NCBI GenBank assembly: GCA_008501765.1
Contig: QQUE01000002.1
Coordinates: 1,176,336 to 1,240,335 of the forward strand
Direction: 5' to 3'
DNA length: 64,000 nt
DNA from: Calditrichota bacterium
GTDB lineage: Bacteria > Zhuqueibacterota > Zhuqueibacteria > Zhuqueibacterales > Geothermadaptataceae
Made by a program: the position numbers and the translations under genes. The notes under the pieces were generated by a model that did no database searches, was not told the origin of the DNA, and saw nothing but the letters and a program-made list of their open reading frames with translations. Positions within the stretch are counted from its first letter, which is position 1; every line of letters begins with the position of its first letter. Below, one piece after another: positions 1 to 7,922 of this stretch.

Positions 1-679
1 CATGAATTAAATTGAGCGCAGCGTCGGAAGAAGGGCGGTCGGATGAGCGCTGCGAACCGACCATCACGATTGGCACCGGGGGATTCTGCACCATAAAAGA
101 AAGAGCCGCAGCAGTGTGGTGCATCGTGTCCGTGCCGTGCCCGATAACGATGCCGTCGATGCCATTTTTTATCTCTTTTTCGATCGCTTTGGCCAAGGTG
201 ATGTATTGCTTTGGCCCCATATTTTCACTAAAAACTGCGAACAGTTTGTCGGTGGATAAATTGCAAATATCAGCCAGTTCCGGCACAGCACCGTAAAGTT
301 CCCCTGGCGAAAATGCCGGAATGACAGCTCCGGTGCGGTAGTCCAGCCGTGAGGCAATGGTTCCACCTGTTCCCAATAATTTGATGTTGGGCCGGTCAGG
401 CGAGGTGGGGAATTCTTTTTCCGGAATTTTATAGTGGGCTTCTTTGTACCCGTGTTCTTTCATGTCTTCGATTGAATCGATGGCGATGCCGACATTGTAT
501 CCCGTGGCGAGTTTTAAAACTATGTGGTTGGCATCATCATTTTCCGAGCGTGGTAAAATAATGCCCTTGAACTCACCGCGGCTCGTGCTCACGTGGGCTT
601 CGCTCCAGACTCGGATTTTATATTTTTTTAAGGCCGCTAAAGCCCCACCTTTGTAACCTTTAAAAATATCTGCCATCAT
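1..679 (-). CDS. gatD: Glu-tRNA(Gln) amidotransferase subunit D (partial, 3' end outside window)
   Basis: This is the asparaginase-like subunit that releases ammonia from glutamine or asparagine so that GatE can convert Glu-tRNA(Gln) to Gln-tRNA(Gln). About 226 N-terminal residues are visible; the gene runs off the left edge. An N-terminal Tudor/SH3-like part (about residues 1-90) precedes the asparaginase fold. The fold shows the first threonine motif GTGGTIASR near residue 102 and the second motif GHGTDTMHHTAAA with its Thr-Asp pair. The N-terminal extension and the neighbour separate it from ordinary L-asparaginase. The start ATGATG overlaps the gatE stop codon by four bases, so the two are translationally coupled; the second ATG (676) is equally possible. 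The family is known from archaea, where GatD and GatE form a heterotetramer. Its presence in a window that otherwise looks bacterial is unusual. Confidence 0.93.
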   Translation of the reverse strand, partial: MMADIFKGYKGGALAALKKYKIRVWSEAHVSTSRGEFKGIILPRSENDDANHIVLKLATGYNVGIAIDSIEDMKEHGYKEAHYKIPEKEFPTSPDRPNIKLLGTGGTIASRLDYRTGAVIPAFSPGELYGAVPELADICNLSTDKLFAVFSENMGPKQYITLAKAIEKEIKNGIDGIVIGHGTDTMHHTAAALSFMVQNPPVPIVMVGSQRSSDRPSSDAALNLIH

Positions 680-2637
680 TCGCCTCCATCCAGTTTTGTC
701 CACAATCTTTTCAGTTCCATATTTCCGATAGCGCGGGGACGCAGACGGCCCATAATCCAGGCATTTTGGGCGCCATGATTTTTTCTGCAAATATCTTCAA
801 ATTTTTCTTTGAGATCTGGAATTGAGGCTAATATCTCATCTTCGGTCAGTTTCTTAAAATCAATAGTCGTGAGAACGGACTCAAAATCCATGTTCGGATA
901 TTGATAAATGATGGGTAACATTTTTTTTGCGATATCCGGCTGCAGGTTTTCTTTCTCTAAAAAGGAAAAAAGCTGGTAAAGACGTTCGTATTCGAAAATG
1001 GAAGACGGGGTAATCCGGCCTTCGATGTTTTTCAGATTGTGGCCAAATAATGTGCCGACAAATGCCGGGTGTAGTTTGAAATCTTTAATGATTTTTTTTA
1101 CCAGCGGGAACAGATTTTTTTTCAGAATGAAGGCAAAAACATCATCTGGAAATTTCCATTTTCGCATTTGTTTTAAATTTTCGGAAACATCTGCGGGCAT
1201 TTTTTTTTGTAATCTGATGATCGATTCTTCGGCGATGGGCAGCGGCGCCGAATCGGTATCAGGGTACATGCGATCGGGCCCGGGCAGAACCCGTTCGAAA
1301 ATTGTTGTTCCGTCGGGCAAGGATTTTCGTGTTTCATTGGGGACACCTGCAAAAGCGAGGTGGCAGCGTTCTGCTATCGTTTCCAACGCCATTTTCATAT
1401 CTTCATACGGCCCCCAAATTAACAATTGCACGTCATTCTCGCGGCTTTCGAGTTTCTGACGCACAACCGACCAATCGATTCCAGAATTTGACTCCTCTGA
1501 GAATCTTAAATTGGGTTTTTCCAGGCAGGCAATGACTTTGAGCCGGTCGCTGATTTCATCAGCAAAACATTTTCCCGGCTGGGTGAAAAAAGACAGAATT
1601 TCTTTGAAATCAGGCAGGTTGACACCAATTAACGCATATTTATTTTTACGGATATCCTTTTGCGGAATTGTATCATTGGAAAATTTGCGCTCGGAAATAG
1701 CCGTGTGGGAAATCTCCCATTTTTTTTCATCCAATTTTTTATTTGCAAGTATCTGTTTTATCTCCAGCAATGCTTTTTGCCGAAATGCTTCGTTGTGCGT
1801 GAGTTGCGGGATCCAGCTAATATGTGCCACACCTTTTATCTCAACGCGGGTGCCACCGGAAATGCTGACATTCACATCTTGCCGCGCGGCGCCAATTCCT
1901 GTTCTAACTTTCCCCGTGCTGCGCGCCAAAAATCGCAGATAGTGACCTGCTTCCGCTGCTTCTTCCGGTGTGAGCATCTCCGGATAAGTCACCATCTCAA
2001 TCAACGGCATGCCGAGGCGGTCGGTCATGTAAATGCGTTCGTGGCCAATATCGGAGACCTCGCGGCAGGAATCTTCTTCGATACTCAATTGAATCATGTT
2101 TATTTTTTTGCCGGAAATAGGAATGCTTCCTTCGATTCCGACGATGGCCGTCCGTTGAAATCCCGTCGGGATGCTGCCGTCGAGATATTGTTTTCGAGTA
2201 ATATGCAATTCGCCAACGATGCTGGATTTGAGTAACAGCGCAATTTCAATGGCAATCGACAGAGCGTCCTGATTGATGGGAAAGGGGGGCGTGTCATCAA
2301 TTTCATAGGTACAGGCGTTCTCATTTTTTAGCCGGTAGGTGATATTTTTGCGTGTCTTGAATTCCATCAATGCAGTACCATCGTATTCGCCTAATTCGCT
2401 GAGAGTTGGCCGCATGTGCCGGATGATTTCTGCATTAAAATCATCTGGTGTCTGATAAATACCTGCCGGGCACCGGCAAAAAAGTTTCTTCTCGGTTTTT
2501 AATTGCTGATGAATTTCGAGACCGCATTTGAACCCCAACTTTGTGTATGTTTGTTTTGTCGCCTTATTTCTTGGGATGTAACCAACCTGTTTTTTCGACT
2601 TTTCATAGTTGCTCGGAGAATCAAATTTTCCAGACAT
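676..2637 (-). CDS. gatE: Glu-tRNA(Gln) amidotransferase subunit E
   Basis: This is the tRNA-binding kinase/transamidase subunit, which phosphorylates Glu on misacylated tRNA(Gln) and amidates it with ammonia from GatD. Its 653 residues match the usual archaeal GatE length (about 600-650), longer than bacterial GatB (about 480). The cradle domain begins with CGLEIHQQL near residue 38 and continues with GFQRT, the EEDSCRE segment and VEIKGVAHI. An AspRS-like GAD insertion lies around residues 405-470 (IWGPYEDM, LPDGTTIFERVLPGPDRMYPDT). That insertion is diagnostic of GatE rather than GatB. A tail/YqeY-type helical region follows. The start is supported by GAGAAGGA a few bases upstream. It is the first gene of a gatE-gatD operon. 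GatB was considered and rejected because of the GAD insertion and the adjacent gatD. Confidence 0.94.
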   Translation of the reverse strand: MSGKFDSPSNYEKSKKQVGYIPRNKATKQTYTKLGFKCGLEIHQQLKTEKKLFCRCPAGIYQTPDDFNAEIIRHMRPTLSELGEYDGTALMEFKTRKNITYRLKNENACTYEIDDTPPFPINQDALSIAIEIALLLKSSIVGELHITRKQYLDGSIPTGFQRTAIVGIEGSIPISGKKINMIQLSIEEDSCREVSDIGHERIYMTDRLGMPLIEMVTYPEMLTPEEAAEAGHYLRFLARSTGKVRTGIGAARQDVNVSISGGTRVEIKGVAHISWIPQLTHNEAFRQKALLEIKQILANKKLDEKKWEISHTAISERKFSNDTIPQKDIRKNKYALIGVNLPDFKEILSFFTQPGKCFADEISDRLKVIACLEKPNLRFSEESNSGIDWSVVRQKLESRENDVQLLIWGPYEDMKMALETIAERCHLAFAGVPNETRKSLPDGTTIFERVLPGPDRMYPDTDSAPLPIAEESIIRLQKKMPADVSENLKQMRKWKFPDDVFAFILKKNLFPLVKKIIKDFKLHPAFVGTLFGHNLKNIEGRITPSSIFEYERLYQLFSFLEKENLQPDIAKKMLPIIYQYPNMDFESVLTTIDFKKLTEDEILASIPDLKEKFEDICRKNHGAQNAWIMGRLRPRAIGNMELKRLWTKLDGGE

Positions 2638-3284
2638 TTTATCCTTCTCTCGTACTTTAATTCGAATGTGAGCGCCGCTGGTTTAATAGGAAATCGGTTG
2701 TCTCCTTAAAATGTGTGGTATTAAAAAAACTGGCAAGAGCAGTCGGTTAGCCAAACCGACTTTTGGGAATCTTTAATTACAATTATTAACAAGTAATTTG
2801 ATAATCTAACAAGTCAGCATTCTATGTCAAGTTCTATGGGAATATGGTAGAATATATTTTTTCAGAATAAGGAGAGACTCACTTTTAAATTGAGGGACAA
2901 AAAGGACAGCACAAAAAATGGCCCTGTCAAATGAAATTGACAAGGCCACAGTGTGAGTGGTCTTCCCCTGGAAAAACCAGTTCGTTTAATTTTAGAAAAT
3001 TTTGTCGATCCAGCCGCAAGTACACTAATAAACGGAATATTGTTCTGCAAACAAGGGATGCAACCAATATTTAACATTCGTTTGTTAAATATAATATGAA
3101 TGTTACCGCGCATCTGTATCTATGAAAATTATGTTAAATTGGCAAGCATTGGATGTGCTTACCTGAGAATTTCGTACTAAAAAAATTGCGGATCACAAGA
3201 AAGCAATCCTTGCTATAAATCTAAAAATTCAATATGTTAGCCGGGATTTATTAACAATAATTTTTGATTGAAAAAGGGTGAGTT
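2638..3284. other. Intergenic region between gatE and the cyclophilin gene
   Basis: This 647-base AT-rich divergent region must hold the promoters of gatE (leftward) and the cyclophilin gene (rightward). I could not assign convincing -35/-10 boxes. The only clear structure is the hairpin at 2920-2947, listed separately. An open frame on the minus strand (2862-3113) spans the hairpin, has no ribosome site and resembles no family I know. Confidence 0.5.
2911..2947 (-). terminator. Terminator-like hairpin, minus strand
   Basis: An 11-base stem with one mismatch (2920-2930 with 2937-2947) and a 6-base loop is followed, on the minus strand, by a short run of Ts. That is the form of a rho-independent terminator reading leftward, yet no minus-strand gene lies to its right before 3284. 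It may end a small RNA or an antisense transcript. Confidence 0.35.
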
Positions 3285-3989
3285 ATGAAAAAGCTGCATT
3301 GGACTTTACTCAGTTTGTTCATTTTGTTTTTTGCTTGTGGAACCAATGAAAAGTTGGAAGAACTCGAGTCCGAAAATCAGGAAATGCTCCAAAAGTTGGA
3401 GATGGAAAAAAGTGAGATTCTCAAAAAAATGGAGAAGCTCAATGCGGATTTGGCGTTTTATGAAAAGGCGGACATCAAACTCAATTTTCTCTCCGCGAAA
3501 ATGAAAAATCTTAAAGCACGAATTGTCACCAACCACGGTGATATTGAGGTCAGCTTTCTGCCGTACAAAGCGCCAATCCATTGCTTCGCATTTATTGAGC
3601 GGTCGCTAAATGGGTTCTATGATAACACAACATTCCATCGCGTCATGGCAGATTTTATGATCCAGGGTGGTGATCCCAACTCAAAAGACAAAGACCCGAA
3701 TAACGATGGGATGGGCGCCCCTCTTTTGGCGATTCCCCATGAATTTAACACGACGAAACATGTGCCCGGTGTTCTTTCGATGGCTCGGGTCAGCGATACA
3801 CGCATGGGGGCAGGCTCCCAATTTTTTATTATGCATGGAACAAAATCACACCTCGATGGGCAATATACGGCATTTGGTAAAGTCTTAAAAGGCATGGAAG
3901 TGGTGGATGCGATAGCACAGGTTGAAACAAACGAACGGAATCGTCCATTGAAACCTGTTGTTATTAAGACTATTGAAATTATCCAGTAA
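3285..3989 (+). CDS. Lipoprotein peptidyl-prolyl cis-trans isomerase (cyclophilin type)
   Basis: A proline isomerase probably anchored to the cell envelope, catalysing cis-trans isomerisation of X-Pro bonds in exported proteins. The first about 19 residues form a lipoprotein signal ending in LFFAC-G, so Cys18 would be lipidated. A highly charged coiled coil (about residues 22-70, rich in Glu/Lys/Leu) forms a spacer. The cyclophilin domain (about 78-234) shows NTTFHRVMADFMIQGGDP, then GVLSMAR, GSQFFI and YTAFGKV, including the catalytic Arg of FHRV and the QFF motif. The domain is the compact bacterial size. A strong site (AAGGGTGAG) precedes the ATG. It leads a co-directional set with the DUF6483 and metallophosphoesterase genes downstream. 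Confidence 0.93.
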   Translation: MKKLHWTLLSLFILFFACGTNEKLEELESENQEMLQKLEMEKSEILKKMEKLNADLAFYEKADIKLNFLSAKMKNLKARIVTNHGDIEVSFLPYKAPIHCFAFIERSLNGFYDNTTFHRVMADFMIQGGDPNSKDKDPNNDGMGAPLLAIPHEFNTTKHVPGVLSMARVSDTRMGAGSQFFIMHGTKSHLDGQYTAFGKVLKGMEVVDAIAQVETNERNRPLKPVVIKTIEIIQ

Positions 3990-4049
3990 TGTGGGGTTGA
4001 AAAGTCTCGACATCCCTGCCAAAGTGCGAGCAAATAGAGTTATTTCACC

Positions 4050-4709
4050 ATGATCCAAAAAGATTATTTTATGCGAATGATTGAGCAGTTTGCACAGGCG
4101 CTTGGTCTCATTTTATCCAATAAAAAGAAAGAACGTTGGAAGGAAATGGATGAGAATATTGCGGCGACCTGTGAAAAACTGCTTGGTACCAATTATCAGA
4201 TGTTCCGCCATGTGGAAACCGAAGATTTGGTAGCGCTGCTGCGAAATGGTGAATTTGTTGATTCCGGCAAAGCCTATGTTTTGGCTGTGCTCTTCACTGA
4301 AGAGGCCGAAGGTCTCGATTTACAAAATAACGAGAAGGCGGCCACTTCGTTGTTTCTCAAATCGGCGACCCTTTTCATTGAAGTGGTAAAAACAGGAAAT
4401 CCGACGCTCGTCCCTTTGGCTCGGTTAAAAATACCACCAATTCTCAAACGGGTCGAACCTGTAGTCTGGTCTGTGCCATTTCGGCTTCGCCTTTTTCAGT
4501 ATTACGAATCAGTCGGGCAATTTGCCAATGCGGAAAATCTCCTTTTTGATTTGGCAGAGGAAAATGTGCCGGGCATGGCTGAATCCGGTGTGTTATTTTA
4601 TGGCAGATTACAAAAAAAATTAAATTCCGAATTAGAAAATGGCAACTTGAACCGGCAGGAAGTCGATGAGGGTAAAACCGATTTTGTGCAGAAATTTGTT
4701 CGCAAATAG
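4050..4709 (+). CDS. DUF6483 family protein
   Basis: A 219-residue soluble, mostly helical protein starting MIQKDYFMRMIEQFAQAL, the usual opening of the DUF6483 family. No signal peptide or membrane segment is visible. The middle part (about residues 90-190) reads like helical pairs resembling tetratricopeptide repeats. The biochemical function of the family is not known to me. It lies 60 bases after the cyclophilin gene and 12 bases before the metallophosphoesterase gene on the same strand, so co-transcription is likely. The start has only a weak ribosome site. Confidence 0.7.
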   Translation: MIQKDYFMRMIEQFAQALGLILSNKKKERWKEMDENIAATCEKLLGTNYQMFRHVETEDLVALLRNGEFVDSGKAYVLAVLFTEEAEGLDLQNNEKAATSLFLKSATLFIEVVKTGNPTLVPLARLKIPPILKRVEPVVWSVPFRLRLFQYYESVGQFANAENLLFDLAEENVPGMAESGVLFYGRLQKKLNSELENGNLNRQEVDEGKTDFVQKFVRK

Positions 4710-4721
4710 AAAAAAACATCG

Positions 4722-5591
4722 ATGGCATTATTAGGCAGAGGCAGGAATTATCCTCGATTTCGAGCCAGAGTTGAAGCAATTGAAAATAGATTATTTAGAA
4801 ATTCGTGGCCGGCTCGGCTGGCGTTTAAACTGGGATTGCAGAACAATATAAAAACGACGAATTATCCTCTCAAACTGCGCAATTACCCGGAGGATGTCCC
4901 TTCTTTAAAAATTGGCTTTCTCTCCGATTTTCACGCCGGACTCGTAACCCATCCAAAAATGATCGCCCGCAGTATTGCGAAAATTCAGGTTGAAAATCCC
5001 GATATTATCCTGCTCGGCGGTGATTTTGTCGATTTCGATCCCGGATTTCTCGATGATGTTTTGCGCCCGCTGCAAAAATTACAACCCCCTTTAGGCATTT
5101 TCGCGGTGTTGGGAAATCACGACTTGTGGTCGGATGACGCAACGATTCAAAGTGAACTTGAGGCAATTGGCATCACTTTTTTAATTAATGAGGGTGTCCA
5201 TTTGCCCGCGCCATTCGACGGCATTTACCTTTGTGGTCTGGATGAATGGTTCACCGGCTTTCCGGATTCTGAGCGGGCTTTTGCAAATAATGGCTGCGTC
5301 AATATCGTATTGATGCACAATCCCGCCAATTATTTGGATATCAAAAATCGCAATTTTGATGTGGCATTTTGTGGGCACACGCACGCAGGGCAGATTGCAT
5401 TGCCCTTTCAAACGCCCATCGTTATGCCCCGCGATCCCTATTGTCGAAAGTACAGCTACGGCAAGTTTAAAGTCGGTAAAAATCGCCAAAGTAATCTCAT
5501 TGTTACCAGCGGCATCGGATACCACACCTTGCCTTTTCGCTTTCTCGCCTGGCCCGAAGTTGTCGTGTGCACAATTTCCGGGAAAAAGTGA
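4722..5591 (+). CDS. Metallophosphoesterase (calcineurin-like, YkuE-type)
   Basis: A two-metal phosphohydrolase of 289 residues. The classical metal-ligand motifs occur in order: DFHAG (about residue 70), GGDFVD (about 105), GNHD (about 135), a single His in LMHNP (about 195) and CGHTHAGQ (about 220). The order and the DFHAGL form fit the YkuE/UDP-2,3-diacylglucosamine-pyrophosphatase-like group, whose substrates are often lipid-linked or envelope phosphoesters. An N-terminal segment of about 60 residues is basic and aromatic but is not a clear signal peptide. It starts 12 bases after the DUF6483 gene. The exact substrate cannot be read from sequence. Confidence 0.9.
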   Translation: MALLGRGRNYPRFRARVEAIENRLFRNSWPARLAFKLGLQNNIKTTNYPLKLRNYPEDVPSLKIGFLSDFHAGLVTHPKMIARSIAKIQVENPDIILLGGDFVDFDPGFLDDVLRPLQKLQPPLGIFAVLGNHDLWSDDATIQSELEAIGITFLINEGVHLPAPFDGIYLCGLDEWFTGFPDSERAFANNGCVNIVLMHNPANYLDIKNRNFDVAFCGHTHAGQIALPFQTPIVMPRDPYCRKYSYGKFKVGKNRQSNLIVTSGIGYHTLPFRFLAWPEVVVCTISGKK

Positions 5592-5665
5592 TGCGCAGGG
5601 TATTTCAATAATCAACAATCAATATTCATTTCTCAATGTTCAAAATGGAATTATAGTACAATCCT

Positions 5666-5876
5666 GGTTATCCAGTTAACTCAGCTAAATACGAACCCAC
5701 CCCTGATATGCTGCAAAACGCTACGCTTTTTCGCATATCGTCCCCTCCCGGGATGGGATTTGAAAACCGTCTCAGGCTAAATCCCATCCTTGGAGGGGAC
5801 AGAACGATGCGAACGGCAAAGCCGATGAGCAGCGAACAGGGGTGGGTTTGTGCGAAGCTGAGTTAACTGGATAACC
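5666..5876 (-). repeat. Multi-hairpin repeat, copy E1, with long terminal inverted repeat
   Basis: E1 belongs to a family found five times between 5.6 and 13.1 kb. Outer arms: 5666-5686 and 5856-5876 are a perfect 21-base inverted repeat, continued inward by the family ends 'acgaacccacccctg' and its complement. Inner parts: two GTCCCCTCC...GATGGGATTT arms facing each other (about 5749 and 5785) and a hairpin at each side. Read on the minus strand it has the same order as copies E3-E5, so it is inverted relative to them. It fills most of the gap between the metallophosphoesterase gene and the convergent crotonase gene. It encodes no protein. Confidence 0.85.
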
Positions 5877-5956
5877 GAATAGCACAAGCGATAAAATTTT
5901 GTTATTTATGTAATTTATAGCCAAGTTTTTCCTTAAAAATTGAATATTGAATATTG

Positions 5957-6706
5957 TTATTTTCTCGATAGAAATGCAGTCATCGCAGCTTTGGCTTCCG
6001 GGCTGTGCAGCAATTCTGCAAAAATCTGAATTTCTTTGTAAATCATTTCCTCCACTGTAATTCCTGAATTCGATTTCAAAAGTGCTTTTGTGTGGCGCAA
6101 CGCTGCCAGTGATTTGCCTGCAAGTTTTTTCGCGGTTTCCATCGCTATATTTTCAGTCTCGGAGTCCTGACAGACGGCATTGATAATGCCAATTTTTTGC
6201 GCAGTGTGAGCGTCGATTGACTCGCCCAACATCAACATTTCGGTGGCCCGACGCAATCCCACGGTTTGTGGCAAAAGCAGGCTGGATGCGGCCTCGGGGC
6301 ACAGCCCGAGATTGATGAACGGTAAAATGAACACGGCTGATTCACCAGCATAGATAAAGTCACAATGCAGCAAAAGTGTTGTGCCGATTCCCACCGCAGG
6401 CCCATTGACCGCCGCAACGAGCGGTTTTTGCAAATTTGTCAGGGACTTTAAAAACTGAAATCCGGGGCTGTTTTCTCCGGTCGGGGGAGATGCGAGAAAT
6501 TCCCGCAGATCGTTGCCTGCCGTAAAACAATTCTGGCCACCACAGAGAACGATGACTCGAATTTCGGGGTCAGCATCCGCATTTTGCAATCCTTTCGAAA
6601 GGGCAGTATACATTGCCTCATTGATGGCATTTTTCTGTTGCGGTCGATTGAATCGAACTATACAAGTATGTTTTTCTTTGGTAATCTGAACTTCCGGAAT
6701 GGACAT
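5957..6706 (-). CDS. Enoyl-CoA hydratase/isomerase family protein (crotonase fold)
   Basis: A 249-residue cytoplasmic crotonase acting on an acyl-CoA thioester. The first oxyanion-hole segment is FTAGNDLREF (about residue 65) and the second is NGPAVGIGTTLLLHCDF (about 105-120). The segment NLGLCPEAASSLLLP (about 140) places a Glu where delta3-delta2-enoyl-CoA isomerases carry their base, so isomerase activity is at least as likely as hydratase. The start is supported by AGGAG upstream of the ATG. It is transcribed alone and convergent to the metallophosphoesterase gene. It could serve fatty-acid or butyrate-type metabolism (compare ptb-buk at 46-48 kb), but nothing nearby fixes the pathway. 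Confidence 0.87.
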   Translation of the reverse strand: MSIPEVQITKEKHTCIVRFNRPQQKNAINEAMYTALSKGLQNADADPEIRVIVLCGGQNCFTAGNDLREFLASPPTGENSPGFQFLKSLTNLQKPLVAAVNGPAVGIGTTLLLHCDFIYAGESAVFILPFINLGLCPEAASSLLLPQTVGLRRATEMLMLGESIDAHTAQKIGIINAVCQDSETENIAMETAKKLAGKSLAALRHTKALLKSNSGITVEEMIYKEIQIFAELLHSPEAKAAMTAFLSRK

Positions 6707-7001
6707 TTAATCGGCTCCTGGGTTTTAATATTATTGTATATTAGCCACAAAGTCTCAGAGAATTTTTCGAAAAATTTAATGAAAGCGGAAGAAATAGTAT
6801 AACTTTCTGAGTTTATAAAGCGAACGTTTTTTTCGGAGTACAATTCTCATTTTTAAATCTCAGTGATCTCTGTGACTCTGTGGCAACGAGCTGCAAAGCA
6901 CCATGTAAAATTAACACAAAATGTGAAATAAGTTGCATTTAAAAGAAAAAATCAACAAACTTTTTTAGTCGTTTAACTAAAAACTGGATTGAAAAATTTT
7001 A

Positions 7002-7922
7002 ATGAATTCAAACAAAAAGAAATTATTTTTCAGGATAGTTAGTTCTGTTTTGCTTTTTCTGATTTCTACAATCATGCTACGCGCGCAAAATGCTCTGGTT
7101 TTGCAATCAGATTTCGGAACGAAAGATGGCGCTGTTGCCTCGATGAAGGGCGTTGCATTTGGCGTCTCCCCTCAATTGCCTATATTTGATTTAACCCATG
7201 AAATTCCTGCGTTTGATATCTGGCAGGCAGCTTATCGTCTGCAGCAAACAGCACCGTATTGGCCCGCGGGAACAGTTTTCGTCTCAGTCGTCGATCCGGG
7301 AGTCGGCACCAATCGCAAGTCGGTTGTACTCAAAACAAATTCAGGCCATTACTTTGTTTCGCCGGATAATGGAACGCTGACTTTGGTTGCAGAATCTCTC
7401 GGAATTACGGCAGTCCGCCAAATTGATGAAAAGCGAAATCGCCGCGCGGACAGTTGGCAAAGCCATACTTTTCATGGCCGTGATGTTTATGCGTTTACAG
7501 GTGCAAAATTGGCAGCTGGTGTAATTACTTTTGCGGAAGTAGGTCCGTTGCAACTGCCGGAAATATTTAAGTTTGCATATCAAAAACCAGAATTTCACGA
7601 TGGCAAGCTAATCGGAAATATCCCAATTCTCGATGTGCAATACGGCAACGTGTGGACAAATATCGACAGCAGTTTATTGTCCCGGGCAGGACTTAAAAAA
7701 GGTATTCGTTTAAATGTGTTGATTCACAACAAAGACAAAAAAATGTGTGAAATTGAAGCCCCGTTGGTTTCAACATTTGCAGAAGTTCCACAGGGCACGC
7801 CTTTACTTTACGTGAACAGTTTGGGTGATCTATCGCTCGCGTTGAACATGGAAAATTTTGCCGAAAAATATAAAATTGGCTCTGGCGCCGACTGGTCTAT
7901 TGAATTGAGGGAAATTAAATGA
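7002..7922 (+). CDS. SAM hydrolase / hydroxide adenosyltransferase (DUF62) with signal peptide
   Basis: This family splits S-adenosylmethionine with water into adenosine and methionine; fluorinase and chlorinase are relatives. The 306-residue protein has QSDFGT at 35-40, DLTHEIP at 63-69, VVDPGVGTNR at 96-105, SPDNGTL at 120-126 and FHGRDVYA at 157-164. The Asp-Arg-His triad of the hydroxide-using group is present as D98, R105 and H158, which argues against halogenase activity. Residues 1-30 look like a secretion signal (basic start, hydrophobic core, then LRAQN), so the enzyme may work outside the cytoplasm, odd for a SAM-consuming enzyme. Its stop overlaps the start of the nucleoside phosphorylase gene by four bases. 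The ribosome site is weak. Confidence 0.9.
   Translation: MNSNKKKLFFRIVSSVLLFLISTIMLRAQNALVLQSDFGTKDGAVASMKGVAFGVSPQLPIFDLTHEIPAFDIWQAAYRLQQTAPYWPAGTVFVSVVDPGVGTNRKSVVLKTNSGHYFVSPDNGTLTLVAESLGITAVRQIDEKRNRRADSWQSHTFHGRDVYAFTGAKLAAGVITFAEVGPLQLPEIFKFAYQKPEFHDGKLIGNIPILDVQYGNVWTNIDSSLLSRAGLKKGIRLNVLIHNKDKKMCEIEAPLVSTFAEVPQGTPLLYVNSLGDLSLALNMENFAEKYKIGSGADWSIELREIK

Noticed and set aside
1660-2235. Open frame of 191 codons on the plus strand
   Set aside because: Antisense to gatE; no recognisable domain.
676-2637. GatB of the GatCAB complex
   Set aside because: The AspRS-like GAD insertion, the length and the adjacent gatD identify GatE.
7002-7922. Fluorinase or chlorinase
   Set aside because: The Asp-Arg-His triad of hydroxide-using enzymes is present and no halogenase-type extra loop was seen.
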